Shown piece by piece: positions 42,388 to 53,886 of a stretch of 64,000 nucleotides of DNA (position 1 is its first letter; the number at the start of each line of letters is the position of its first letter). Source of the stretch: Charina bottae (Eukaryota; Chordata; Lepidosauria; Squamata; Charinaidae); contig JALMGJ010000012.1 of assembly GCA_023362775.1 (NCBI GenBank), positions 21,968,001-22,032,000 of the forward strand. Reading direction: 5' to 3'. Made by a program: the position numbers and the translations under genes. The notes beneath the pieces were generated by a model. It saw only the letters and a program-made list of their open reading frames with translations, ran no database searches and was not told where the DNA came from.

Positions 42388-42915
42388 TCATAGAATCATA
42401 GAATCCTAGGGTTGGAAGGGACCTTGGAGGTCTTCTAGTCCAACCCCCTGCCCAAGGCAAGAGTCCTCATACCATCTCGGACAAATGGTTGTCCAATCTA
42501 TTCTTGAAAACTTCCAGCGATGGAGCACCCACAACTCCGTGAGGCAAGGTGTTCCACTGCTTAATAGTTCTCACTGTCAGGAAATTCCTCCTCATTTCCA
42601 GGTTGGATCTCCCTCTCATGAGCTTCCCCCCATGGCTTCTTGTCCTACCCTCAGGTGCTATGGAGAACAAATCGATGCCCTCTTCCCTGTGGCAGCCCTT
42701 CAAGTATTGGAAGACTGCTATCATGTCTCGCCTCAGTCTTGTCTTCGTTAAACTAAACATACCTAGTTCCTTTAGCCGTTCTTCATAGGATTTAGCCTCC
42801 AGACCCCTTATCATCTTTGTTGTTCTTCTCTGCACTCTTTCTAGGGCCTCAGCATCTTTTTTTGTATTGTGGTGACCTGAACTGGACACAGTATTCCAAA
42901 TGTGGCCTCATCACT
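42388..42915 (-). mobile_element. Classical (avian-type) CR1 LINE 3' end, antisense
   Basis: The plus strand begins CATAGAATCATAGAATCC, GTTGGAAGGGACCTTGGAGG, the reverse complement of the CR1 3' end. The minus-strand frame 42467-42889 is open for 140 codons: LERVQRRTTKMIRGLEAKSY, EERLKELGMFSLTKTRLRRD, FQYLKGCHREEGIDLF, FLTVRTIKQWNTLPHGVV and PSLEVFKNRLDNHL. All are hallmark CR1 ORF2 C-terminal blocks. The element is 5'-truncated. Confidence 0.9.
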
Positions 42916-43473
42916 GTGGTTTAGAGCGGTACTATTACTTCCTGTGATCTTGATACTATCCCTCTGCTGATGCAGCCCAGGACTGCATCTTCTAGTTTAG
43001 CATTTGCAATGAGCAACCAGATGTATTCAGCAAATTCAAGACTGTCCCTTCCAAGCCACTGGTATTGAAGATATGCTGGCTTTGTTTCAAGAACCAACAT
43101 ACAACCATCAGGACAAACAGCCATTGAAAGCCTTCTCCTCCCCTTTTAAATCCATCTAAGTTGGTGCTGATAACTATATCTGATGGTGACAAATTCCTAG
43201 CTCTACTAAGAGATGTGTAAGGAAATACGTCTTTTGATTAAATCTGAATCACCTTGCATTCATATTCAGTGGATGAGTCCAAGTTCTATTGTTGTGAGAG
43301 TAGGACATTATGGCTGGCTGGAACTCTGAAGAACTATCTCATTAAGAAATATGGAAGCTGTGCATTACTCCTGGTCAACACCTCCCTGAAGTTAAGTCTG
43401 ATAATGATCCAGTATGCATGCAATCTATTGGATCTGGAGGGTGCAGCCATGGAACATGCAACCATAGCTGATG
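42916..43473. other. Unassigned, possibly more CR1
   Basis: GTTTAGAGCGGTACTATTAC and CTGATGCAGCCCAGGACTGC near 42920-42990 resemble upstream antisense CR1 coding, but this is uncertain. The rest is unassigned. Confidence 0.35.
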
Positions 43474-43486
43474 TGCAGGGTGGAAA

Positions 43487-43968
43487 TTACTTGGGAAGAT
43501 AGGCGGACTAATGTTAGCGTATTAGAAGAAGCGAAAACCACCAGCATTGAAACAATGATCATCCAACATCAACTTTGCTGGACCGGTCATGTTGTTCGAA
43601 TGCCTGACCATCGTCTTCCAAAGCAGCTACTTTACTCCCAACTTAAGAATGGAAAACGGAATATTGGTGGACAACCAAAGAGATTCAAAGATACTCTCAA
43701 AGCTAATTTAAAAAAATGTAATATCAGCATTGAGAACTGGGAAGCCCTAACTCATGAGCATTTCAATTGGAGGTCAGCCTTTATTAATGGCACTATGGAC
43801 TTTGAAGAAGCATGAGTAAAGGGCGAAAGGGAGAAAAGAGCTAAAAGGAAGGCACGTCAGGCAAACCCTCATCATGACCGTCTCCCACCCGGAAACCTAT
43901 GCCCTCATTGTGGGAGGTTGTGCGGATCCAGAATTGGCCTTTATAGCCACTTACGGATCCACTGTTAA
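43487..43968 (+). pseudogene. LINE ORF2 C-terminus with C2H2-like zinc finger
   Basis: The frame reads VLEEAKTTSIETMIIQHQL, CWTGHVVRMPDHRLPKQLL, NGKRNIGGQPKRFKDTLKAN, LKKCNISIENWEALTHEHFN and WRSAFINGTMDFEEA. A TGA at 43813-43815 is followed by basic sequence and CPHCGRLCGSRIGLYSHLRI-HC, a C2H2/CCHC-type finger, then TAA at 43966-43968. The GHVVRM and KRxKD blocks followed by a finger are typical of the C-terminus of LINE ORF2 proteins in fish and invertebrates. The clade cannot be fixed from this piece. One in-frame stop is the only defect seen in this C-terminal segment; everything upstream is missing. Confidence 0.75.
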
Positions 43969-44025
43969 AATTTTACCTTTGGAAGACAATCTTACTTGGC
44001 TATGAGTGATCACCAATGATGATGA
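43487..44025 (+). mobile_element. Non-LTR retrotransposon 3' end with terminal zinc finger, 13-bp target duplication
   Basis: TGCAGGGTGGAAA occurs at 43474-43486 and 44026-44038, bounding a 5'-truncated insertion whose tail is (GAT)n-like, ending CACCAATGATGATGA. Confidence 0.85.
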
Positions 44026-44038
44026 TGCAGGGTGGAAA

Positions 44039-46437
44039 GTTCCATGTGCATTTCATGTCCTACCTTACCTGAGATAGGAAATCAGGGGGCAGAATGGAAG
44101 GCCACCAGGGACTATCTGGATGGTAGGCTAAACTGGAAAGTCAAAAAACATCCTGGAAACAGACAGTAGCAAAACACTTCTCTACGCTTATTGGGGGAAG
44201 AAAAAAACATTGTGTGTCTATGCCGTCTCCAGAAGCTGAGGTTAACTTGAGGATGTCTTCAGCTTTCCCTAGAAAGATGCATAGATTGTTAATTCAGATT
44301 AAGTCTTTAGTGTAGAGGGGATATACTGTGGCTAACAGCACCTACATTTCTGTGTCTAATTTTCACAGGGATTTTATTATCACTTACGTATTTATAGAGA
44401 ATTCTCCCAGGCTATTATTTGGAGGGCTTGGTCCAAAGTCTGTAACTGGAGAGTTAAAAGAAAACAAACACAACTGATGAACTTTATGAAACTGTCCTAC
44501 CTCCTTCTGTCTTGGAGGCCAAGGGAAGGATATAGCCAAGAACCCAACTGTTACTGTGCTCTGCTCTTTCTGTTGCCAGCTTAGTCTCTCTTTTGTCAGA
44601 AGCCCTGTTTTCACTTGCCAGTGCAAATGTGGAAAGGATGGTGTCCCTTTTCCTGCAAAATGTCAGCCTTCCCGTACCACCAATTGCTAAGCAACCCATC
44701 GTGAAAATACATTCCGCTTTCCGTTTTCCCCCCCCACTTGGCACCTCCCACCATGTTCTTTCATGTTCAGTTCCACTGGGTAACAAATCAAAAGGCTGTT
44801 TTTCTATCTTTGGGTGCCAGTGCAAATTGTAGCCATCACTGAAAGGAGAAGCACATGAATCAGGGGGGGAACAGTTGAGATCTCTGAGTGACTGCATGTA
44901 CTGAAATGCTGCTCTTCAAATGAGGAGAGTGTGAAGCAAAGTAGAATCCAAAAAATATATATAAAAAATAAAAATCCTCCCTCCTATTCCTCCTCCCCGT
45001 TAGAACTTCAAGCTGATTAAAGAAACAAACACTTTTAATGAAACATATGCAGAATACATAGAAGGAGAAGATTCACAATGCATCTGCTGCGGGACCAGAA
45101 GGCTCACTGAAAGTGTGAAGTAGGAGGAAAGGAGATTACTGGCAGATGATGCCAGAGGAGAGCACAGAAAATATTAAAGAGAGAAGCGTACCCACAAATC
45201 TATTCAGTGAGACTCTGCATAGCTTTCCTCATTGTACAAAAAGCTACTAGGCACTCATGGCTGGGGTGAGTAGTACTTTTGATGGATAGTTCCTCAGGGT
45301 GGAGGCTGGTTGGAGAAAATATTAAAGCTGCAGATGACATACTGAAGGGAGCCCCAGAGTCCCAGGAGACCCTTAACTAGGGCTATCAGGTCTGGGCTGC
45401 AAAACTCCAGATCGCAAACAAGGATGCAAATGTTACACATCTCTTAGCTGGCGTCTAGTGTTTCTCTGGACTTCGTGGCCCAGTTCTGTACTCCTAGTCT
45501 TGATTGACAGGAAAGAGACTACATCAGCAATTTAACCCGTCCTGAATTCATCCCTCATAGTAGGTGCAGTAAACTCTCCACTGGCAGAACACTGCATCCT
45601 AGACCCAAGGTCTTAGTTACTTTCCACTTTGCATAGTACTCAGCTTCAACACTAACTGCCAAGTAGGAGTCTTAAAAATATATGCAAATTTGGATGCTTA
45701 TCTGTGCAACTGGATTCTGCCCCCCACCCTCTGAGTTCTGACCTTTCCAGTCTTCAGTTCCTGCCATTGCCTTAAGATCCAAAAAATTTACCCTCGGGCA
45801 AGTGGAAGTGAAGAAGAAAATTGGTACCCTTACCTTCTTACAAAGCATTTTCCCTCTATGGACTGGGCATGAATGGAAAACCAGTTCCTTGCTGTTGATT
45901 TTGTGTGTTGAAATGTTGACTTCTGTCTCTCTATATATATTTAACTTTTGGAGAGGGAGAAAGTTAGAGATCCAGCAACACAATCCTAGTTCCACTTAAT
46001 GATCTGCAACCTTAAAGTGGTTTTTGAGGGCATGTGGACATTAATGGCAGGGTCAACTTTTGCAGGATCTTACAGCACATTGGGAACCAGCTACATGGGG
46101 ATAAAACCCTTCTACCTGAGAGACTGGAAAAATGATGAAAGGATGTACTGCTGGACTTATTTAAAAAACAACAACAACACAGAGAGAGAGACAACGCGTG
46201 CAAGAAGTTCAAGGAAAGAAAAATGGTAATAAAAATAAATCTCTATTTTTGAACAACAACCTTCTATTTAAAAGCAGGAATTATAGCCATTGTGGTATTG
46301 CAGCATTTATGGTAAAAGTAGTTTTAAAAGATACTAAAAAGCAACAGGGAAGTAAGAAAATGACTTTTTTTTTAAAAAAAGCTGCTTCTTGTGTCTGCAT
46401 CCTTTGATGCTATATAACTTTGTATATGTATGTGTGT
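44039..46437. other. Unassigned sequence
   Basis: At 44080-44175 the block GGAAACAGACAGTAGCAAAA plus ACACTTCTCTAC resembles the 3' half of a 5S- or tRNA-headed SINE. The longest frame (44484-44897, minus, 137 codons) has no domain, and the rest is unassigned. Confidence 0.4.
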
Positions 46438-46449
46438 ACGTTTGTGTGT

Positions 46450-46799
46450 TGGAGGAAAATTCTGAGAGTGCCTTGGACTGCAAGAAGATCAAACCAGTCC
46501 ATACTCCAGGAAATAAAGCCAGACTGCTCACTTGAGGGAATGATATTAAAGGCAAAACTGAAGTACTTTGGCCACATAATGAGAAGACAGGATACCCTGG
46601 AGAAGAAGCTGATGCTAGGGAAAGTGGAAGGCAAAAGGAAGAGGGGCCGACCAAGGGCAAGATGGATGGATGATATTCTGGAGGTGACGGACTCAACCGT
46701 GGGGTTGCTGGGGATGGTGACGGCCGACAGGAAGCTCTGGCGTGGGCTGGTCCATGAAGTCACGAAGAGTCGGAAGTGACTGAACGAATAAACAACAAC
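46450..46799 (+). mobile_element. RTE-BovB LINE 3' end, sense, with 12-bp target duplication
   Basis: ACGTTTGTGTGT precedes (46438-46449) and follows (46800-46811) a 350-bp 5'-truncated BovB. The open frame reads CWRKILRVPWTARRSNQ, LEGMILKAKLKYFGHIMRR, GKVEGKRKRGRPRARWMDDI, LEVTDSTVGLLGMVTADRK and LWRGLVHEVTKSRK, ending early at a TGA (46777-46779) where the related copy at 1843 continues RLNE. It is the least decayed GRPRARWMDDI-subtype copy in the window. Confidence 0.9.
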
Positions 46800-46861
46800 A
46801 CGTTTGTGTGTGTATACATATACATACAAACATATTCAATTTAACTTTGTTTGTGTGCGCG

Positions 46862-46863
<2 letters not shown>

Positions 46864-46907
<44 letters not shown>

Positions 46908-47039
46908 GCCTATGTAACTATACTATACTATACTATACTATACTATACTATACTATACTATACTATACTATACTATACTATACTATACTATACTATACTA
47001 TACTATTAATCTGCCTATGTATATGTGTGTGTGTATGTA

Positions 47040-47070
<31 letters not shown>

Positions 47071-47090
47071 GCATATATATAGGCAGATAG

Positions 47091-47142
<52 letters not shown>

Positions 47143-47160
47143 CTATCTGCCTATGTAAGT
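46864..47160. repeat. Compound microsatellite with a long palindrome
   Basis: A (TA)n tract (46864-46906) is followed by ATCTGCCTATGTA, then 18 perfect ACTAT units (46917-47006), ATCTGCCTATGTA again, a (TGTATG)n tract (47021-47070) and a second (TA)n tract within a perfect palindrome. The palindrome arms are ATAGGCAGATAGAT (47079-47092) and ATCTATCTGCCTAT (47141-47154), with only TA repeats between. The block ATCTGCCTATGT recurs three times, pointing to local duplication. Confidence 0.95.
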
Positions 47161-48657
47161 GTGTGTGTGTACATGCATGTGCATGTGCACACACACAAAG
47201 TAGATCTGACCAGTAAGACTCAGCCAAAGCAAGGAAAGTGATTGCCAATCACTTTCCTGGAACAGAAAAGTGGGAGGGCACAGCAATAGGGGGCTTGTCC
47301 AATGGGAGGACATGGCAGCTTGTTGTTCAGACTGAATACCTAGCAAGCTGAGGCCAACATGTCTGAGGCTGGACCAGATTTTCTTAAGCCAGTTTAGAGT
47401 CAAGTTGGCATAAGCATAGGACAAGGCCAGCCTACGTGGTCAATGCAGATAGGCCCTCAGATTCTGTTTTTCCCAGGGGTTAGATCTGTGCTTCCAGAAC
47501 TGTTACTCCAGATGCTTTCTACTCAAATTCCAGGACCATCAAAGGTTCCGCTTAGTAGTTTGCCCAGTATCCTGACTTGTATCAGCTAGAATTGATTTAT
47601 ACGAGAATAACTCTATTTCCATTGTATCATGATGCTCCAGGAAAATATATGCAATAATATGTTGATTAGTATTTAAGATGCTACAACACTCCTTATTTTG
47701 CTGCCAAGGATTAAAATGGCTACATTTCTGGAACCAATAACTGCAAAGTTCATCAGTGGGAGTTACAGGATAAGGACTCATTCAATTTTCACTCTACTTT
47801 CAATAAAGAATATACTTACTGTGGAATCCATGAAATCTAGGAAACTTGCTATAAAGGAAAAGAAAGAAAACAAACCAAGATCCTTAAAATATCAGTTTCA
47901 TATTCTACACCAGATGCCCATAAACGTTAGCCATATAGAAATAGTCTATAAAAGCTGATATCGGTTGCCAGGTTATGAAATTGGCTCATTTTGTGAAGAT
48001 CATTTACACTATGTATTATAAATAAAAGAAAAAAAAATGAATGTAAATCTCTGGGCTGAAGGTTTTGTAAGACAAACAGATGTAAAAAAAATAAACCCTG
48101 GAATTTTCTGTGCTATTTTTAAAAATTTACTGCAATGCTAGCAGTAAAATTATCATGTTTCATTTCTACAATATTTCTCATTTGCAAATCTATTAAATTA
48201 TTTTACTTTCTTACTGCCAAAAAGAATTTGCATTTCAGATAAAAAAAATCCACTTTCAAAAGCTCTCTCTGTAATCATTAACATACATGTTACTCCTAAT
48301 GGAGATGTTTGTCTGCTTATGCATAACAGAGAGAGACTGAGAATAAGGCTATAAGAGCTCTTGTTTCCTTTTCGTGCAATTTAGGTCTAAGCCACACAAG
48401 TTGTATCATACTTTCCCTCTGCCCTTATGAACACAAAAAAGCTGACTTTTGATCTTTCTGCTGAATCGGCTCTGCGAGACTGTATACACAAGTGGTCGGC
48501 GGATGCAAAAAAATATAATGTCTGATAATCACATTTTTGGACGGTACTTTCATGAACAAGAGAACATGGAGGTTGAAAACCCTTACTCATGGTTACACCT
48601 CCTGCGACTAAGCTCCTATTCTAGACCTATTCTAAACATATTCCACAATGCAGATGC
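47161..48657. other. Unassigned sequence
   Basis: No repeat is recognised. About 47940-48400 is AT-rich with many short homeodomain-like motifs and could be conserved non-coding DNA, but that cannot be judged from one sequence. A short inverted repeat AAAGTGATTG/CAATCACTTT lies at 47236-47256. Confidence 0.35.
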
Positions 48658-48668
48658 AAAACTGAGGT

Positions 48669-49468
48669 GGTGGTTGTTCAGTCGTTTAGTCGTGTCCGAC
48701 TCTTCGTGACCTCATGGACCATAGCACGCCAGGCCTTCCTGTCCTCCACTGTCTCCAGGAGTTTACTCAAATTCATGTTCATTACATCGGTGATGCTATC
48801 TAACCATCTCATCCTCTGCCGTCCCCTTCTCCTTTTGCCTTCAGTCTTTCCCAGCATCAGGGTCTTTTCCAGTGAGTCCTCTCTTCTCATTAGGTGGCCA
48901 AAGTATTTGAGCTTCAGCTTCAGTATCTGTCACATTATGGCTCAGCAGGGCATCCTAAGCCTGACCATTTTTCTGCATAAGCTGAACAACAAAATGCCTG
49001 TTTTTGCATGGAGAGAAATCCAGGTTTAGACTCCAGGGGTGTTTTACCTTTGTTTTGAAATAAGTGGATAACAAGGGACATTGCACCAAACCATGCTGTG
49101 CTTAACCATTGTTAAGCCAAATTCGTTGGTTTCAGACATCACACTAAGCCATTAATCTTAACTTCCAAATCAGAATAGTTAGATTTGTACAACACATAAA
49201 GCAAACAAGCAAAGCACACACCGCTTATTGTATTGTGTGAACCAGGTTAGAGTCTAAAAATCAGGACTGCATCCACACTACACCATAATATTGGTTTCGG
49301 CTTTGTTGTTGTTGTTCAGTCGTTTAGTCGTGTCCGACTCTTCGTGACCTCATGGACCATAGCACGCCAGGCCTTTCTGTCCTCCACTGTCTCCCGGAGT
49401 TTACTCAAATTCATGTTCGTTACATCGGTGATGCTATCTAACCATCTCATCCTCTGCCGTCCCCTTCT
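48669..49468 (-). mobile_element. BovB-spacer-BovB unit flanked by one 11-bp target duplication
   Basis: AAAACTGAGGT occurs immediately before 48669 (48658-48668) and after 49468 (49469-49479). Between them, on the minus strand, lie a 166-bp BovB 3' end (49468-49303), about 375 bp of non-BovB sequence, and a second, 258-bp BovB 3' end (48927-48669). Neither BovB has a target duplication of its own. Both are of the RMRWLDSITDV subtype and keep open C-termini. The structure fits one retrotransposition of an RNA that began in one BovB, ran past its 3' end and finished in a downstream BovB. Confidence 0.75.
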
Positions 49469-49479
49469 AAAACTGAGGT

Positions 49480-50353
49480 AGCTGAATTCTAAACAGTATT
49501 CTTCAGACTGCATATGTTAGTGATAGTGATCAGGACGTAATTTTAACTGCTCCCCATTTTGGGGGTAGGTGGGAAGGAACCTGCGTCAAATGCAGAAAAA
49601 ACTGAACATTGTCCTCTTCTTAAGGTTCTGATGTTTGTTAACACAAGGAACCTGGAAACATCTTTTTGAAGAGGATATAATTTCTTTAGCCAAAATTTTA
49701 AAAAAGCAGTGTTAAACCTCTGCTGATTGAATGAATGAATGAATGAATGAATGCACAGAGAAGCTTTTTAAAAACTTTAAAACATGTTACGAGACACCAG
49801 TACACACTATGAAAAAATAAAGGCCTCTCCCTGGAAGGAAGCTTCTTCTGACTTTATGTTTTACAAGTAGGATCCGTCATCCATAAATTCGCTTCTTGAT
49901 TGCCAACTCTCTTACATCTTATGCAGGGAGGTCTCTGCTACAGATCTCAGCTCAGCTGATATTCTAGAAGACACATGGGTTCTCTGTTACATGAAATGCT
50001 TAATTTGTTGGGCCTGCATGGAAATGGTCACTCCAACAAGGGAATGCCTAAAACTGAAGGTTTGAAATCAGAATAGCATGATAAGGAGGCAGCACACTCA
50101 TAGGAAGCTTATCCAAACTACCAAATCTTGAACCTGCAATTCTCAGAATGGGGACAAGCTGAAAAATTATCCTGAGTTTTTTGTTTGTTTGTTTGTTTGT
50201 TTGTTTGTGATCAGTTTCCCTTGAATTTAATGGAAGAAAATTTGGTTTTGAAACTTTGTTGAAAGAAACTGATGAATTTCTCATGGGCTAAGTGTGGTGG
50301 TTTGTCCTTTCAAAGTGGCTACAGGGGTCTGTTGAATGTTCTGTCTTTCATTA
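49480..50353. other. Unassigned sequence with (GAAT)n and (GTTT)n tracts
   Basis: A (GAAT)n tract lies near 49729-49752 and a (GTTT)n tract at 50177-50208. Nothing else is recognised. Confidence 0.45.
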
Positions 50354-50355
50354 TA

Positions 50356-50697
50356 CAGGTAGTCCTCGCTTAATGACCATTTGTTTAGCGATGGTTCAGA
50401 CTTATGACAGTGCTTAAAAACCCAACTTATGACTCGTCCTCGTGCTTGCGACCATCACAGTGTCCCGCAGTCATGTGAACACCATTTTCAACCTTCCCAG
50501 CTGGCTTCTGGCAAGCAAAATCAATGGGTAACTGTGTGATTTGCTTAACGACCACATGGTTCACTTAATGACCATGTGATTCACTTAATGACCATTGCAA
50601 AAATGGTCATAAAGCTGGGTCGGATTATCTTAACAATTGCATCATTTACGGACCAAAATTCTGGTCCCAATTGTGGTTGTTAAGCGAGGACTACCAG
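50356..50697. mobile_element. Non-autonomous TIR element (CAGGTAGTCCTCGCTTAA termini), TA target, copy 2
   Basis: The ends CAGGTAGTCCTCGCTTAATG and GTTAAGCGAGGACTACCAG are inverted repeats, with TA on both sides (50354-50355 and 50698-50699). Internal CACTTAATGACCATGTGATT subrepeats resemble those of the copy at 27239. No transposase is encoded. Confidence 0.85.
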
Positions 50698-50699
50698 TA

Positions 50700-53609
50700 T
50701 AGCCATCTCTCCAGCAGTCAGCAGCCTCCTTGGTTCAATTTCATTTTGGGAAATTGTAAGGCAAATTTCAGGATATTAAATCAAAGCATAGAATGTAGTT
50801 CCCAACCTGCAAATCTTAAGTCTTTTTGTTCATTATCAAGCCTACTCTTCAGCTGGTGCTTTCTGACTTAATAAATCGGGAGATGGTGTAGAACAAGTGA
50901 GATTTATGAGAAGATGTGGTTTGATGCTGTGATGGCCCATCTTCTGCTTTGACCACACCCATTTTTTTCCCTTGCCCCACTCACTGCTGGCCTCAGTTCA
51001 GAAAAAGTTGTGTATCCTGACATAGAAAGATCTGAATAGCAGTCGTCTCTGTTATTAAAGTTACACCATATCAGCTTCTCCCCTGGAAGTCTGTCTATTG
51101 CACCAATCCTAGCAGTGAATTGTAATTTTTCTCTGCCAGTGAAAATTTAAATCACTGTGACATTTTCTATTAGATTCACTGCTATTAGGAAGAACGACAG
51201 GAGGAAGAACATTATAGGTTTCTTTTGCTAAAGTCCATTTTGTCTTATGTTACCACTCAGTAAGATTTATTGGTATATGCTACAGGTTCCAAGAAACAGC
51301 TATAATGAATGCTCTTGAACTTGTAGAGATTCTCCCTCCGTTAGACTTACAAATATGCAAACAGATCTGATTTAACCCACGTGGGGTTGATGTTTCATCC
51401 ATTCTTTATATTTCTTTGTTAGCAACCGCTCTAGATTTTAAACCCAAATGGGTTTGAAAGAAGAGGTTGGCCCATCCAAGGTATTAAGAATGGGCTGAAA
51501 TGGAAACATTTGTGGTCATGAACGTTCTCCCTCCCTGGAATCCAGACTGCACACCAGACATCAATTCATGATTTAGTATTCATTAAGTTTTGCAATCTAA
51601 ACCAGATATCTCAGTAACATCCTTCAAAGGCTGCTGATGAAGCACAGACCAGATGCTAGATGCTCTGGGAGAGGTTGACCAAGCCTCCCCTTTTTGTTTA
51701 GCTGGTAAGTGTCGTTGGACATACTGCTTACAGTTCTGTCTCATGAGAGGATAAAAAAGCTTCTGCCAAAGGTGGCAAATGAGATGTCCATCAAGGAATA
51801 GCTGCTAAGATGGGACAATAGCTTTTAAACAGAGATGCCAGTTGCCTGTGCCCTTTTTCCTCTCTGCTGAAAATGAATGCTTTAAGCAACTAACACAACA
51901 CAGCCTATCAAACTGAGATCAGTATAAGAGCTTATGTGGGGATGACTACAACCTACCTTGTGTGTGATAAAACCACAAGAGAATTATCCAAATCTTCTGT
52001 GATTAAAAGCAGGCGTGGAATTGGAGTAGGTTTGCACCCAGTGTTATTTTTCTGGTGGAAATCCTATCTTCCATAAGAAAGCGGTGGCTGAAGAGTTCAG
52101 CCTTTTTTTAAAAAAAGTTATTTCTGGGGCTGTGCAAAGTTTCAGTGGAATGTGTCTATGTGAAGGTGATTCAGCTGAATCATCAAAGCAGACCCAGAAA
52201 GCATAGTAGTGCTTTTACTACTTGGATGAGGGCAGGCTCACCTTGGGCCCTTCTCTGGCCTTTTATTAGTCTCCTGCATGTGCACCTTTGATGCTTCACA
52301 GGGTGGACCTCATTGCCTCTGATGCTTTGCTGCAAGCTCCAAGTCTTTATTCTTGAAGCCAAGTGTTAAGGAAAACTGTTTCCACTTTGTGCAGGATGAG
52401 TAATTTCTATCATGAGAACAGCATGGGAGGCTCCTGCTCCTAAGCCATCACAGTTTGATCCTGTTGGAGGTCAAAATCCAAAAGCACCGACTCTTCAGCA
52501 TCTCATGACCTCCTGAGTGGAAGAAAGCAACAGAGTGTAAATAGTTTACCCTGGGTCCTCTCTTTGTCTATCTCTCTGCCTCCTATTTCCCGAAGAAATT
52601 GCTAATCTTTGGTCCCATCCTTCTCTCTTTCTTCCCAAGCACAGAGACATGGAGCACATGCTGTTTGACTCCTTGTAGGATATAGTTAGCTAGGTCCTGG
52701 GCTTTAACCACTCCTATAATGCATTTCCTATAAACACATCTCCTTTCTGTTGCAGTCATAAAGGCTGCTTCCTGGATCATTGCTCAGGTTAGATTCCTGC
52801 TGTGGAATCAAACGCAGGACCCAGAGCAAATAATCAAGGCTGAACTGTTCTCTCTCATACATGCAGAATAATCCAACCTCTATCAGACCCAGCTCCCACT
52901 TAGAGAATTCTGGGGGGAAAGGCATATGCATGTGAGTAGAAAATTAAATGTGTAAATTGTACTAGCTCTTTCTGCCCAGTTTTAGACAAACCATGATTCT
53001 GTTCTACCTTTCTTAAAAGGCAGTTTCTAGACCCCACCCTCAGTAATTGGAGAATTGAACCCTGATCCCCTATGTTTCTAAGCAAAGAAGATCTGATCAT
53101 GGATCTACTGCATGGCACCTACTGTATATGGCCCCTGTTTGATGTTTTACTTAAATGCCCACCTTTTCTGTTAGATTCCTCGTTTTCTTTTAGTTTTTAA
53201 CTTAAATAACTCTAGGACAGCTGCTGAGGTGTTTTTTTCCCCTCACCTGGATCTTGTACTTTTAATGTGATTGTCAGTGTGGATTGTTTTATAGTGGTGC
53301 CAGCCCAGACCAAAATGGAACAGAGCAAAAATATCACTTGAGGCTTAGCACATTAAATCTTTCTTCCTGACCAGAGGAAGCTGAAGGAGAATTACTATAT
53401 GAGGTAGCAAGGATGGGCTAGAAATCCTCCTATATTCCCAACTGGAATCAGATGAATGAATCAATGATTAGGAATGGATCAATATTTAGTGTATCTGTTT
53501 GTTTTACAAGGAATGCCAATATCCACATTTCCTTCCTAAATAAAATGGGAAAAGTAGAAGATTTTAAACCAATTGAGTATTACAGAAAGTAAAACCAACA
53601 GATTCATCC
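50700..53609. other. Unassigned sequence
   Basis: No repeat family or exon is recognised in almost 3 kb, and the longest frames are about 72 codons. A tRNA-like antisense block near 53040-53080 was considered and not accepted. Confidence 0.45.
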
Positions 53610-53617
53610 ATCTAGGC

Positions 53618-53878
53618 CAGGGGTGGGGAACCTTTTTTCTGCCAAGGGCCATTTGGATATTTATAACCAGGGGGGTGGGGGGTGGGGTTTCTGGGATTTC
53701 CGCAGACCTGGGGCTGGAGTTTGCGAGTGGGAGCCAATCACAAGCACTGGGGGCGGGGTTTGCGGGTGGGAGCCAATCGTGTGGAAGGGGTGGGGTTTGT
53801 GGGCGGGAGCCCCGCGGGCCTTAGACGGGAGCTCCACGGGCCTTATACAGCCTGCGGGCCTGACGTTGCCCACCCCTG
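53618..53878. mobile_element. GC-rich non-autonomous hAT element (CAGGGGTGGGGAAC termini)
   Basis: The termini CAGGGGTGGGGAACCTTT and ACGTTGCCCACCCCTG are imperfect inverted repeats. The target duplication ATCTAGGC is exact (53610-53617 and 53879-53886). The interior holds three degenerate tandem units around GGTTTGCGGGTGGGAGCCAA. It is unrelated in sequence to the other two hAT families here. Confidence 0.9.
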
Positions 53879-53886
53879 ATCTAGGC

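Noticed and set aside
47236..47256. Short inverted repeat AAAGTGATTG/CAATCACTTT as a transposon end
   Set aside because: No matching second terminus or target duplication was found.
53030..53095. Antisense tRNA-like block
   Set aside because: A few bases resemble a B box (GAATTGAACC), but no cloverleaf could be drawn.
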